DNA of 64,000 nt, taken from positions 1,798,001-1,862,000 of the forward strand of contig JAOVFP010000004.1 in the NCBI GenBank assembly GCA_025738555.1, written 5' to 3'. Every line of letters begins with the position of its first letter. The stretch's first letter is position 1. Made by a program: the position numbers and the translations under genes. This DNA is from Cyathus striatus (taxonomy: Eukaryota > Basidiomycota > Agaricomycetes > Agaricales > Nidulariaceae). Below are positions 21,806 through 33,982 of the stretch, piece after piece. The notes beneath the pieces were generated by a model. It did no database searches, was not told the origin of the DNA, and saw only the letters and a program-made list of their open reading frames with translations.

Positions 21806-24800
21806 ATGCCTAGCTCTGAAAACATCGATGCTGCATGTGCTGTATATGCTGATGGCATGTTAAAGGATGCTTCCAAGATTATTTGGTATAATGACAAGGA
21901 CGATGATACCCCTCTCCCCAATGCTGTTTCAACTGGAGTTCATTGCTCTACTCGCCCCTCAAAGCTGTCTCAGCGAGTCCAGGACTGTGATGCTGCTGAG
22001 TCAACTAGGTCGACTTTAATGACTGCCTCTCGTCCTGCTCCATCTGTGGCCAGCTCATCATGTTCTGCTCCCTCTGTGGCCGACTCGATTTATTCTGCTT
22101 CTTCGCTTGTAACCAACTTGTCTCATTCCACTTTGAACTCGAAGAAGAAACGTCCTGCATCTGGAAGTCCAAAGTCTACTCATTGTGCTGCCAAGAAAAC
22201 AACTGTCAATAGTAGTGAGAGTTCTGGTGCTGAAGAAGAGACTGAGATGGAGGAGGACAATGATACTACTATTCAACATTCCAATCTTACTTACGAGAAA
22301 CTGAAGGAGATGGCTGAAGCTGATTATGAGGTACGTTATTCATATTCATAGCTCATCTTTTATTTTATGCTAATGTACTGTATTTGATTTCTTAGGCTCT
22401 TAATATACATAGTAAGAAGGACTTGACAGCAGACATTGCTACAATTTTCTGTCATGAAAGGGAACACATCAATCCCCACATTAATAAAGTTCAGAGTGGT
22501 TGGTGGTGCAAAATTTGTCTGTAAGTACTATATTCTATCACAATTAGTTTAATCTAACATATATATGTAGTAGAATGAACCCTGGTGATGAAAAAACTTC
22601 TTCACTGGAAGTACATCAAGTCTTTGCATGCATATTGCATGGTAAGCTCTGAAGTTAATTATTATCCTTTCTAAAATCATCTAAATCATTAACTTACAGT
22701 TTTCACATTGAGGAATACATTAAGCATTGCAAGGAACTCAGAATTGAGACCAATAATAGGGTGCTTTCAAAGTTATCTACTGAAGCAAGTGTGGGGTGAG
22801 TTTCATATTTATTTATTCATTTATTCTTGATACTAACATGTTGTATTAAAGTCTGTTACAGCAGACTATGCTTGACTCTGTGGTTTCCGTTGAGTCTAAG
22901 CCACCTGCTTTTACAAATGAAGGTCTGATGGACCACATTATTGAACTTATTGTTTGTGAGGATGAAGTAAGTCTTTATAATGCATAAATAGTACTCTTTT
23001 TCATTTATAACTAGGCATTTCGTCTCATTGATTGAGGTTCTTTCTGGCAATTGATTCGATTTTGCCATCCATCTGTGTCCAAGAGGGACATACCACATCG
23101 ACACACTCTGCACAATGAGATCTTGAATCGCACTACATTAGCTCAGGACCATGTCAAGGATCTTTTCAAGAGTGTATCTAGTAAGGTCTCAACTACCTTT
23201 GATTTGTGGATGTCAGGATCTGGTGATCCCCACATTTCTATCACCAGGCATTATATCTATTCACCACCTGATCAGCCCAATGAATGGGAGCTACGAAACG
23301 AGCAACTGGCTTTTAAATTGGTTGAAGGTCAACATAATGGAGTTAATATTGCTCAGGTTCTCTTGCAAACAATTGAACAGTATGATTTACATGGAAAGGT
23401 ATGCTTATGTAGCTATTATTTATGTTCATCATGCTAATATATATGATAGGTTGGGTGGATTACAAGTGATGGTGCTGCTGTCAATTGCACTACTATTTGG
23501 GAGCTTAAGAAACATCTAACAATCAAGGACTTGGGTTGGACTGCGAAAGAATATGATATATTGTACATACCTTTCTGATTTTGAACTGATATGACATTGT
23601 CTCATTATTCAATTATAACTAGATGTATGGAGCATGCACTCCACCTGGCAGCTAAGCACTTCATTGAGACAATTGCACTGACAACTTCGACAGCAATTAG
23701 TAAGAAAGTTTGAGCAGTGCTGAAGAAGTCAAGCCATCAAGGTGATCTGGATCTTGAAGAGCTTGATCATGAGCTGGCTGAAATCAACCTCAACAAACCT
23801 GATGCTGTAGAAGTCAATTCTGAAAGCAACAATGAAGATTTCAGTTTCTGTGCAGGCAATTCCCTCAGAAAAGCATTGGCTCTAGTAAAACAGGTATGTT
23901 GTTTGTAATTTAACATAAATGCAGACCATCAACTAACTACCTTCATTTCTATAGATTCATAAATCTCCTCAAGCTCATACATTTTTCAAATCAATGTGCA
24001 CACAAGTTGATATTGACCCATTAGAATTACTTCTATGGGTTTGCACTCATTGGGCATCTTTATATTGATTCCTTGAACACTTGTTCTTACAGAGGGCAGT
24101 ATGTCACAGCATTCTCTTATATGTTATTGAGTAAACACTAATTATAATCCATAGGCTGTTGATCAGTTCATTCTTCTTGCCAATGATAGTAATAAGGTTC
24201 CAGACCTTCCAGGGAATCGATTATATTCAGACTTCAAGCTTACTAGAAAGGATTGGGACCATCTTGATATTATGAAGAAGGTATTGTGTGTATGTATACC
24301 GATTTTTTATACTTTTATTGCTATTCTAATTGTTCTACTTGTAGGAACCTGCCATTATGCAGCAGTCATTTTCTGAGGTCAAATCCCCTGCTGCTTGAAG
24401 GGTTATTCCCAGCTCAGAATTCTTAATTGAATGCTGGGAATCAATGGTTGAGAATCCAGAGTTTTACAAAGTAAAGGGCACTCTTGAGGCAGGTATTAAG
24501 AACCTCAACAAATGGTATCATCGTGTTGATGATACTTCTACTGCATATTTTATCTGTCTTGGTAAGTGCATTATACATTATATTCAATAGATTGTTACTT
24601 ATATTGTTTTAGTTCTCAATTCCAAGATCAAAGATGTTTATTTCTGTGTTTGCTGGAATGAAGAGCAGTTTCAAGAAGGAATGAAACAGCTTGAAGGTGT
24701 TGTAAGTAAATATTTAATTTGTTATTCTTTCCATTAACTAACATATTTACATAGTTTGACAAGTACTATAGGCCACCAGAATCAGTTAATTCTTCATCTA

Positions 24801-25382
24801 ATAATTCAGCTAAAGGCAAGTAAAGGTTTGCAAGCATTATGTATTTAACTACTAACTATTGTCTCTCAGCTAAGAATATAGCATCATCAAGCAAAATGGC
24901 CCCAAGAATGTATGGCAGCTCATTTCTCCTTCAAGCCATGCAGTCCTATCAGTGGGTTGAGAAGGTCTCATCAAAGCCATGGGATGAATTGTACCAATAT
25001 CTTGGTATTGATCCTGAAAAGGACACAGGTGACGATATTATTAGTTGGTGGGGTGTAAGTATTCACTTATATTTATGTATATGTGTACTTATAATGTTTG
25101 TAGTGTCAGAGCGATATGAAGTACCCAATGCTGAAGTGTATCACCTGTGACTACCTTGCCATTCAGGGCTCTGCTACACCTTCTGAAAGGGCATTTAGTA
25201 GCAGTGGAATTATGGATGTTGCTCACCACAATCATCTATCTCCGCAAATCTTCAGCACACTTCAAATCCTCAAAAGTGCCTATTGCAATGGGCATATTGC
25301 TGCTTTGCAGCAGGCAAGGGTACATGTGGATGATTGTGAAATTAAGAAGGATGATCCAGACTTTGTAGCTAATGAATTTTAG
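21806..25382 (+). pseudogene. hAT transposase with three in-frame stops
   Basis: hAT-family cut-and-paste transposase, about a dozen exons split by 45-70 nt GT-AG introns. Order: acidic and Ser-rich N-terminus (21806-22330), BED-type zinc finger around WWCKICL (22396-22520) and the next exon, then the catalytic region FDLWMSGSGDPHISITRH (about 23190-23260) and TSDGAAVNCTTIWELKKHL (about 23460-23520). The C-terminal dimerisation domain DYLAIQGSATPSERAFSSSG is at about 25150-25215, ending at a TAG. In-frame TGA codons interrupt it after AFRLID (about 23033), after ISKKV (about 23713) and after SPAA (about 24398). All could arise by single transitions from Arg or Trp codons. It is most likely inactive. 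Block A of the duplication begins only about 10-25 bp after the stop, leaving no room for a normal 3' end. Confidence 0.85.
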
Positions 25383-25392
25383 TTTAAAGTTG

Positions 25393-28300
25393 TATTACTT
25401 GTAAATGGACTCATTTTGCTTCACATACTTCTATGTAAACATTTGAACATTTGAACACTCGCTCTCTCCATCTAGAGAGTAAAGAGGCCTAGAATACCAA
25501 TTCGTCATTGCATGACCCCCAAGGAGATGTCGTCCTCATTTGCTTCGCTTAGTAACACAGGTGAGCGTACTTAGTTAGAGCCTCTTTTAGTAATATCTTG
25601 GGGTCACAGCCACTTCCCACGGGGTGATGGGATAGGTTACTTTCGCGAATTGCTCGGCAGACAGGCTACAGCCCCCTGCTTGGATGCGTCCGTCTCGCTT
25701 CTACGTTCTTCACACTGAACACGAGAGTCAGCTTATACCCTAACCGAAACGTCTCCTCTCTCTCCGAATCGATCACTTGCAAGATTCAAACTTCAGCTTC
25801 AAAGCCCATTGTTATGCATACATGCAAACACGCGTTTGCTAGGGAAGAAGGGTGGAACTCTGGATGTTCGTTATTCGTGCTCTTTCGAACCTTTCATGTG
25901 TTCACAGCTCATTAACATTTTAAATGTCAGAAATGATCGTAGTATGGCCCATTACGCGTCTCAGAGGGCTCCAGGAGTGATCAAACTAGAGTTATGCCGT
26001 TGTCGAATCTCTACAAAGGACAGCTGACGCTCATGGTTGCGAGGACATCAAGCGCTTCAGATACAGCAGGGCATCGAAATGGCTGATGTAGTCTCGGGAC
26101 GTGGACAGTGGGTAGTTGATGCAACCATTAAAGAGGTTCGTCCCATTGTTTCACTAATCGTACACCTTCGTCCTAATGCAAGCATGACAACTAGCACCCT
26201 TCCTACGTGTCCGCCCATACACTCTCGGGGACCACGTTTGCCAACGACGGCGGAAGCAAGGCTTGTATCACACCTTGCTCTACGTGATGTACATAGAGGC
26301 ACCCCCGCCCTCATCAACCTCAGCCCAGACTAAAGCTCTTGAAGAAAGCTTGACGTTTCTTGACGCTCTCATTGCATATCGGCCCCTGTTGCATGAGAAG
26401 TTGACCGTCATCCCTATGTCCATTCCCTGCCTTTAGTTCGTCACTTTATCGTGGAACTCTGGTTGCTGGTCGTAATGAATAATAGTCTTGCTCCACTACG
26501 TAGACGCGACGCGATATGACCAAGAACACCGACTGCAGCAGGCGTTGTTGGGGTTGTTAGCGATGATGCGGGTGAGGGGTGATAATAGAGGTTCGTAATC
26601 GTGTACTTTCTTATCCGTTGTCTTAACGCAATCTCTATGCACAGCATACACCTACGCTCTTCTTCGTCCCCTTAAATCCTAATTGTACCGCTCAAGCTCC
26701 CTTTCGCTCAAATTCTGGCTGCTGGCAGACCTGCGAACGTATACGCATTCCCACAAATCGACGTCGTGGACGGCCGGAAAAGACGAGGGCTTTTGCAAAA
26801 GCCACGCCTTACCATTGGGTAGTACAAGATAATGCTGGGAGCACGATCTCATATCACAATGTCAGTTCTTACTCTATACACCTTCTGCACCTGCTCACTG
26901 GTGGTTTCCTTAGGTTCGCTCTTTAGCTACGATATCGCACAATGGGTTGATACGCTGTGCTCGAATCGCCGAAACACACCGGGGAACGGATACACGCATG
27001 GGGGATATCGAACCCTCAGATCTGGCAGGTCGTCTCGACTCTCTTAGGATGATAGACGACGTGGGCGATGGGTAAGAGAGGCAGCCGAAGAGGTTCGTCT
27101 TACTTCTCTCCTACCACTGTGCCTTCGTGCTAATGCACGCACCTTACACCCAGTACGCCTCCTATGTGTCAGTGGACTACGTGACCCACAATATCTCGAA
27201 CTCAACTTCCGCCGGCCTGGGGTTCTCTTCAAGTACCCTATGTCTGTGATCTCTTTTGCATCATCACATACTGTCGCTTGCAACTATGCGTAGTAGCTGG
27301 TCTAAGATACGTTTGGCGTAAGGTGTCCCGACACATTATCCATCGCTATCGTCCATGTTGCCCAATGGCAAGATTCCTGCTTATGATAGGTCCTCTCGGC
27401 TCTCCTAGATGGTTGACCTGGGTGATGGGTAGGAGGGGCAGAGGAGGTTCGTCTCACTGTTTCATATCATTGTACGCCTTCGTGTTAATGCACACACCTT
27501 ATATCCTGTATGATTACTGTGCGTCAGCGTCTACATGGCTCACGATGACAATATCTCAAAGCCAACTTCCTCCGGCGTGGGGTTCTATTTGAGGCTCGAG
27601 CACGGATGTGGAGGTTGCGTCATCCCTGGCGCGGAAGCACCTTCGCTCTTCTCAGCTTTATTACGCGCTGTTGCTCGCGACTATGCATGTTGGCTGGTCT
27701 AAGATACGATTAGGTTACCTATTGCTCGTCATCTCTCGTTCCTGAAGAAGTGGACCCATGTCGTCGTTCAATGACAGGCCGTAGGATAGTCGATGCAATG
27801 TAGGCTCGCTAGCTACGTGGAAGGACTCTACCTCCCTATGCAGACTACACAACAATGGATCAAGAACACGGGACGTTACCACGTTGCTGGAGTGATGGAA
27901 TGCGAGAAGTTGGGAAGGAGCGAAAGTAGAGGTTCGTACTCTTGCACTTCTTCATGCGTTGTCCTAATATGATCCCTAGGCACCGTGTACACCTGCGCTC
28001 TCATTCCGCCATCGCTCCCTGAGACCCCAATCATACTGTTCAACCAGCCATTCAATCGATGCTCGCTTGGAGCACCGTGATATGATAGCCTTGTGCTGCA
28101 CTGTACAAGTCGAATCGAGGACATAAGTTGCTCTATGCATCTCATCGTGTCGTATGGTTTATGGTCAAAAGGTTCGTATCCACGCGTTTTCCACGTCGGT
28201 TTTCCTAACAAGAAGTTATCTCGATCAGCGTATACACACGCTCGCATAATCATCTTCTGTTTCTGCTCCGACACCAATCGTACCGGCTCCAGCTGCTTTT

Positions 28301-29848
28301 CAGAGTACTGTGCTCGATGCCACGTCTTCGATTCATGGCGGGCCCCACGGGCATGGCACAGAAAGTCACATTGCGATGTCTGGTCTTCGTAGAGTCTACG
28401 TCCAGAACTGAACCAATCCGCTCATTGCTTCGGAGCGTTCGTTGTACCTAGCTATACGCTGGGAAGCTGCCTTACTGCCTTGATGCTATCCGTCTATGTG
28501 ATGCGTGTTGTTTGTTGTTCACTGTATCTACTGTTTACGGTGCATACTTGCAGCATAGGCCCTGTATGGTCCCTTGTACTCTCGACTCGGCTTCTCAACG
28601 TTCGGACTTGGATGGACTTTATCAAGTACTGGATCACAGTGAAGTTTTTGAAGTAACGTGTGGTATTTCTGATTCATATCGTTGTATCTAATGCACCTGT
28701 CTTGTGTCGTCAGACCTCTTCGTTGCGCTACACTTCTCTCCCTCTCAGTGTCGTTGGCTTTGGTATAAGCGGTTAAGCTGTTCATGATAGCGGCAGCTGT
28801 GTGCCTGGACACAGCTTCCCGATTCGTAGTACATGGAAGCCTGTAGGCTCATGGATGAAATACAAGCTCCCTTGAAGCTATGTGTCTGTTTGTCGTACAG
28901 ATATGGATTGTACATTCGTCCTTTTTGGGTGTGGACCTGCGGAGTTTGACGGCCCTATCCCGATCTCCTCTGAAGTTCAACATACTCGTCTACAGCTGTA
29001 TTGCATCCCCTGCTCTTCCACATCGCAGGTCCTTCGTACCCCATGTGCCCTGCTCGCTCCTAAGTAATCCACCAATGCCCACCATTCATGCGGCTTAGCC
29101 TTTCCAAGTCCTTTCTTGATCGGGCATTAACGGTTTCCGTTTCGTCGAAGGCAGTGCGATGTCAGATGTCGTTCCCAGTGACACCGCTTATCTGCGAAAG
29201 ATATTGATGGTCTGTCGTAGATAACTCCCTCCTGTCTTTCTCTATTATCAATTACCTTTTGGCTCGGATCCTATAGGACAGTTTAGGATAGTGCCATCTA
29301 ATAATACATACCACATGCGTGCACTCGAATTCATACCTATGGGAACGTCTGCTAAAACGGAGATATAGCATCGCTTGAGTACTGTAATATATAAATCGAA
29401 GAAAGATGCAAATGAATGCTCTGATTCCATTCTTTCCCCGCTTATATTCTGATCCCACAGCCTACTTAGTATTCTCACTGCCATCTCTAACAAGATGAAC
29501 TCTGACAAGCTGTAAGTATTTTTGTGAAGTGTGGATCGTGGTTAACAGTGGGATTTCATCATTATAGAACGACAGTGCAAGCAATGATAAAGAAGTTGGA
29601 AAAGGCTATTGAAGTAGGCGATAAACAGCATGAAACTACTGAGTAAGAAAAGACCTTTATTATTGGCTGGTATCTGTTTAACAAATTACACAGTTTCTAC
29701 AAACATCTGGTAAATATTGCAGAGATAATGAACAATAGTATAGATCTGGTCGAAAAGCCGCAGAATGAAGGTAAAATAATACATACTCGATAGCTTGACA
29801 TTGAAGCAGTGTAGTTAACGTCAATGTCAGATATCCAAAGTCAGATAT
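25393..29848 (+). repeat. Segmental duplication, copy 2 (empty-site copy)
   Basis: Direct repeat of 12137-17882 without the 1,233-bp transposon. The uninterrupted target is near 29222-29229. It contains the same degenerate repeat array (for example the 'GAGGTTCGT' cores at about 26133 and 26588) and the open frame 26037-26333 matching 12775-13080. Its 3' end overlaps the promoter and first exons of the intact-length TPR-CHAT gene. Between the hAT relic and that gene no other gene is recognised. Confidence 0.9.
29388..29396 (+). promoter_or_regulatory. TATA-like box of TPR-CHAT gene 1
   Basis: TATATAAAT 107 bp upstream of the ATG at 29495. It is conserved in the truncated copy, and the paralogue has TATAAATAA 102 bp upstream of its start. 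Confidence 0.55.
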
Positions 29849-32800
29849 GTGATATGTGGATCGCATTGGCCAAATCAAGCCGAAAATTATTTGTAACTTC
29901 CGGTCAAACGAAGAAGGACTACATTGATTTTTCAATAATGTCTTGGAACAAGAGCATAGTACATGCATCACAAAGCAATATTGTGGACTGTCTGTTTAAC
30001 TGCGCAATTTCGCTGTTTCTCAGATGCCGCTTTGATGGCAATCTGACGGATCTCAACATTATGATAAATCATCTAGAGAGGGCTTTAGACTTAGGAAGAG
30101 AAGGGCATCCTGATTTGCCATCTATATTGAGCCAACTAGGTGATGCACTGAGGATTAGATTTAACAGTAAGGGGAATAGTGATGATCTTGAACAAGCTAT
30201 ACAATCTCAAAGAAGAGCAGTTGAACTCATTTCAGAAAATGACCCTGTCATGCCTTTAATGTTGTGCAACTTGGGCATTGCACTGCGAACAAGATTTAAT
30301 ATCACAAAGAATATGGAAGATATTGAACAGGCTATACAAACCATGTTGAAATCCATTACACTCTTGCCTGAACTAGATTCACGTCTACCTGAACTCTTGT
30401 ACAACCTTGGAAATGCACTTGCAACTAGATTTACTGAAACTGAAAGAATTGAAGACTTACAGGAAGCCATAGATATTCAGAGTCGAGTAGTTGAGCACTG
30501 TACAAAAGAAAAACATCCGCTTATGTCTAGATCACTAGGCAGCCTCGGAACTTTGTTACAGAAACGATTTCATAAAACAGGAAATACAGAAGATCTGCAG
30601 GAAGCTATTAACATTCAAAGCCAAGTCATTGAACTACTACCAGAGGGCCACCCTGAGATGCCACAGCATCTAATCAACTCTGGATATACATTGATGAGAA
30701 GATTTCATAACACAAAGGATATGGAAGATCTCAATAAGATAATACATATCAGAATGAAAGCAGTAAACCTCATGCCAGATAATCACCCTCTTATGCCTGA
30801 AGCACTGAATGGCCTTGCAGATGCATTGTTTATAAAATATGATCATTTAGGAGATGTGGATAATTTGGAACAGGCTTTACAAGTCCAATTAAAAGCTATT
30901 GGATCAATTTCAGAAGAGTTTCCAGAAATGGCTAATTGGTTAAATAGTCTTGGGAAAATATTACAGAAAAAGTTTGAAATTATAGGAGATATAGAAGACC
31001 TTGAGGAATCAATCTTTATTCACAAAAGATCTGTTGAACTAACACTGGAGAGTCATTCTGATATGCCAAAGCATCTGAGTGATTTTGGAGTTGCATTATT
31101 AATAAGATATAATAGAACAGGAGATCTGGATGATTTTGAACAAGCTATACAACTGCTCAAAAAGTCTTTTGCCATTATGCATGAAGATCATCCTGATGCA
31201 CCAGAAATATTAAGCAATCTTGGGACAGCACTTTGGACCAGATTTAACAACACAAGAAAAATGGAAGATCTTGAACAGGCTATACAAGCTCATGTGAAAG
31301 CTGTTCACCTTACACCAGCAGGGCATCATTATATGCCAAAATGGTTGGCAAACCATGGAAATGCATTAATGACAAGATTTGGAAATACAGGAAAGAGTGA
31401 AGATAGAGAAAATGCCATATTTGCCTATAGAAAGGCACTTGATCTTACATTCAAAGATCATTCTGATATGCCAGGAATGTTGAGTAATCTTGGAGGAGCA
31501 CTATACACAAAGTATACAACAACAGGAAAGATGGAGGATCTTGAAGAAGCCATAGATAATCTAATGAGAGCTGTTGAACTCACAGCAGAAGACTTTCCAG
31601 AAATGCCAAGGCGATTGAACAACTTTGGAGTATCATTGGAGACAAGATTTGTTAGTACAAGGAAAATAGATGATCTTCAGCAGGCCATACATGTTCAGAT
31701 GAAAGCAGTTAACCTAACCCCTGAAGAACATCCTGAAAGACCATGGAGGTTATGTAATTTAGGGAATTCACTGGAAGAAAGATTTGGAACTTTACAAAAT
31801 ACAGAAGATATTGAACAAGCTGTTGCCTTTAAATTGAAAGCTGTTAATCTCATACCTGAAGGGCATTCTGATGTTCCACGAATGCTTGATAATCTTGGAA
31901 CCTCATTGAAAGCAAAATTTGAATATACTGGAACAATGGAAGATCTTGAACAAGCTGTACACAATGAAATGAAAGCTATTGATCTCACACCAGAAAAGCA
32001 TCCTGAAAAGCCTTTAATGTTAACTCATCTTGGTGATACATTAATGGTTAGGTTTGAAAATATAGGAAACAAGGATGATATTATGAAAGCCCTATCTTGT
32101 AGTGAGCAAGCATTACATCTGCTTCCAGAAGGCCATCCCCACAGAATAGTGGGTCATATTTTAGCTGGAAACATTTTTGGCTTGTTAGCAATAATAAATG
32201 AAGGAGCTTGCAGCATTCTAATCTGAGTTCTTTTCATTTTAAAATGGTTATCAATAATCCCACATGTCCTCCCTACTCCCGTGTAGATGCTGCTCATCAA
32301 TGGGGAATACACCATCTTAAAAGGGCATATTCTGATGAGATTATGGAGGCGTATACAATTGCATTTGAACTATTACCTCAAGTCATATCAATTGGATATA
32401 CTGTAGCTCATCGTTATGATAGGCTAAAATTAATACAAAATTTTGCCTTAAATGCCTTTTCCATTGCAATTATTCATTGTCAGTTTACAAAGGCCATTGA
32501 GTGGTGTGAGCAGGGTTGTGCAGTTGTTTGGATGCAAATTCATTCTCTTCGAAATCCTGTGGATTCTCTTCGGCTTATTAGTCCTGACCTTGCTATGAAT
32601 TTGATTCATGTTTCATCTCAACTTGAATCTGCTACACATAGTGTTTCACCTTATAATACACTAGAAAGTATTCCAGATTTTCATAGCTTAGAAAATGAGA
32701 CAAAGAAACATCAAGCTCTTGCCAAGGAATGGGACAGTCTTTTACATAAAGCTCGACTGCATCCTGGATTTGAAAGATTTTTGATGCCAGCTGAATACAC

Positions 32801-33982
32801 CAATATAATTAGTGACATTCCTATGTCAGGAAAAGTTATAATTGTCAGTGCTGGACAAGCTGGTTGTGATACATTAGTACTAGAACACAATACGGACGCC
32901 GTTGTTCATATATCACTCCCAAAGTTTACATACTCTGTTGTTGTTGAGCTGGTGCAGCTATTGCACAAGTGTCTAGATACAACTCGTGTCAGGAGTAGGG
33001 AATCCCGTGCTGGTAGACCTGTGAAATCTAGTACTGGAGATCTGAATCACATTCTGCTTACTCTATGGATGGAATTTGTTGAGCCTATATTCAAACGAAT
33101 TGGTATTCTAGTAAGCGGCCAAATTATTTTCGTAATTTAAGTAACTAATCAATATCAGCCATTCTCATCATCTGCTAACAGGCAACGTGTCTGGTGGTTT
33201 CCGATGGGTCCTTTAAGTCTATTGCCGCTGCATGCAGCTGGAATGTATGGAACCAAATATAAGAAGGGCACTACTATATCAGATTATGCAATTTCTTCCT
33301 ATATTCCATCTATTGGAGCACTTGGTAACGCACAGAAATCAGCACAGAAAGAACAGATCTCTCAGGGAATGTTAGCTATTAGTCAGGCAAACTCACCTGA
33401 TCTTCCTCCGTTGCCTGTTACGATCCCTGAGTGCGAATTTATTGAGGCTGAATTTTCCCATTGTCATATTCCTGTCAAACATATTGGTGGGGAAAATGCT
33501 ATAGTACAGGACATTTTGGAACAAATGGAAAGGTCTAATTGGATTCACCTTGCATGTCACGGTAGTCAAGATTTAAAGACACCAACAAAAAGCGCATTCC
33601 ACTTACACGATGGAAAGGTCGAGTTGATCGATATCATTCGCAAAAACCTCAAAAATGCGGATTTTGCTTTTCTTTCTGCCTGTCAAACTGCTACAGGATC
33701 CCCCGAGCTTTCGTCGCAATCAGCACACCTTGCAGCTGGAATGTTGGCCGCAGGATATCGTTCCGTGGTTGCAACAATGTGGTCTATTGATGATGAGCAT
33801 GCACTGGCAATTACAAAGGAATTTTACCACTATTTGTTGAAAGATCTGAAGAAGGAGAGTTTCCGGATAGTTCCTGTGCTGCCGAAGCATTGCAGCACGC
33901 AGCAATGAAACTAAGGGACCATTTGGGTGACTCGGATGAAAGCCTTATGTCCTGGGTACCGTACGTCCACATCGGCTTGTAA
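29495..33982 (+). CDS. TPR-repeat CHAT (caspase-like) protein 1, two apparent frameshifts
   Basis: Predicted cytosolic caspase-like protease on a TPR scaffold; substrate unknown. Exons: 29495-29511, 29568-29642, 29694-29770, 29831-33110 and 33159-33982; all introns are GT-AG. After an N-terminal helical region of about 100 residues come about 16 repeats of roughly 45 aa (pattern L-x-NLG-x-AL-x-x-RF-x(5)-EDLEQAI-x(6)-KAV-x-LTPEGHP). A linker with HRYDRLKLIQ follows, then the CHAT domain with the dyad motifs HLACHGSQD (about 33546-33570) and SACQT (33675-33689), ending WVPYVHIGL. Two breaks each look like one missing base: about 32190-32208 (reading moves to the next frame before SSFHFK) and about 33848-33857 (before EFPDSSC). 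Neither is at the position of the break in the paralogue, so programmed shifting is unlikely. The gene may be a recent pseudogene or an assembly error. The internal ATG at 29824 is not the start; the upstream exons keep phase. Confidence 0.85.

Noticed and set aside
29824..32226. ATG at 29824 as the start of the TPR-CHAT protein
   Set aside because: It lies in the 3' end of an intron (…TCAATGTCAG/); upstream exons with matching phase exist in both paralogues and in the truncated copy.
32190..33860. Programmed ribosomal frameshifting in TPR-CHAT gene 1
   Set aside because: The break positions are not shared with gene 2, and no slippery heptamer with a downstream structure was evident at both sites.
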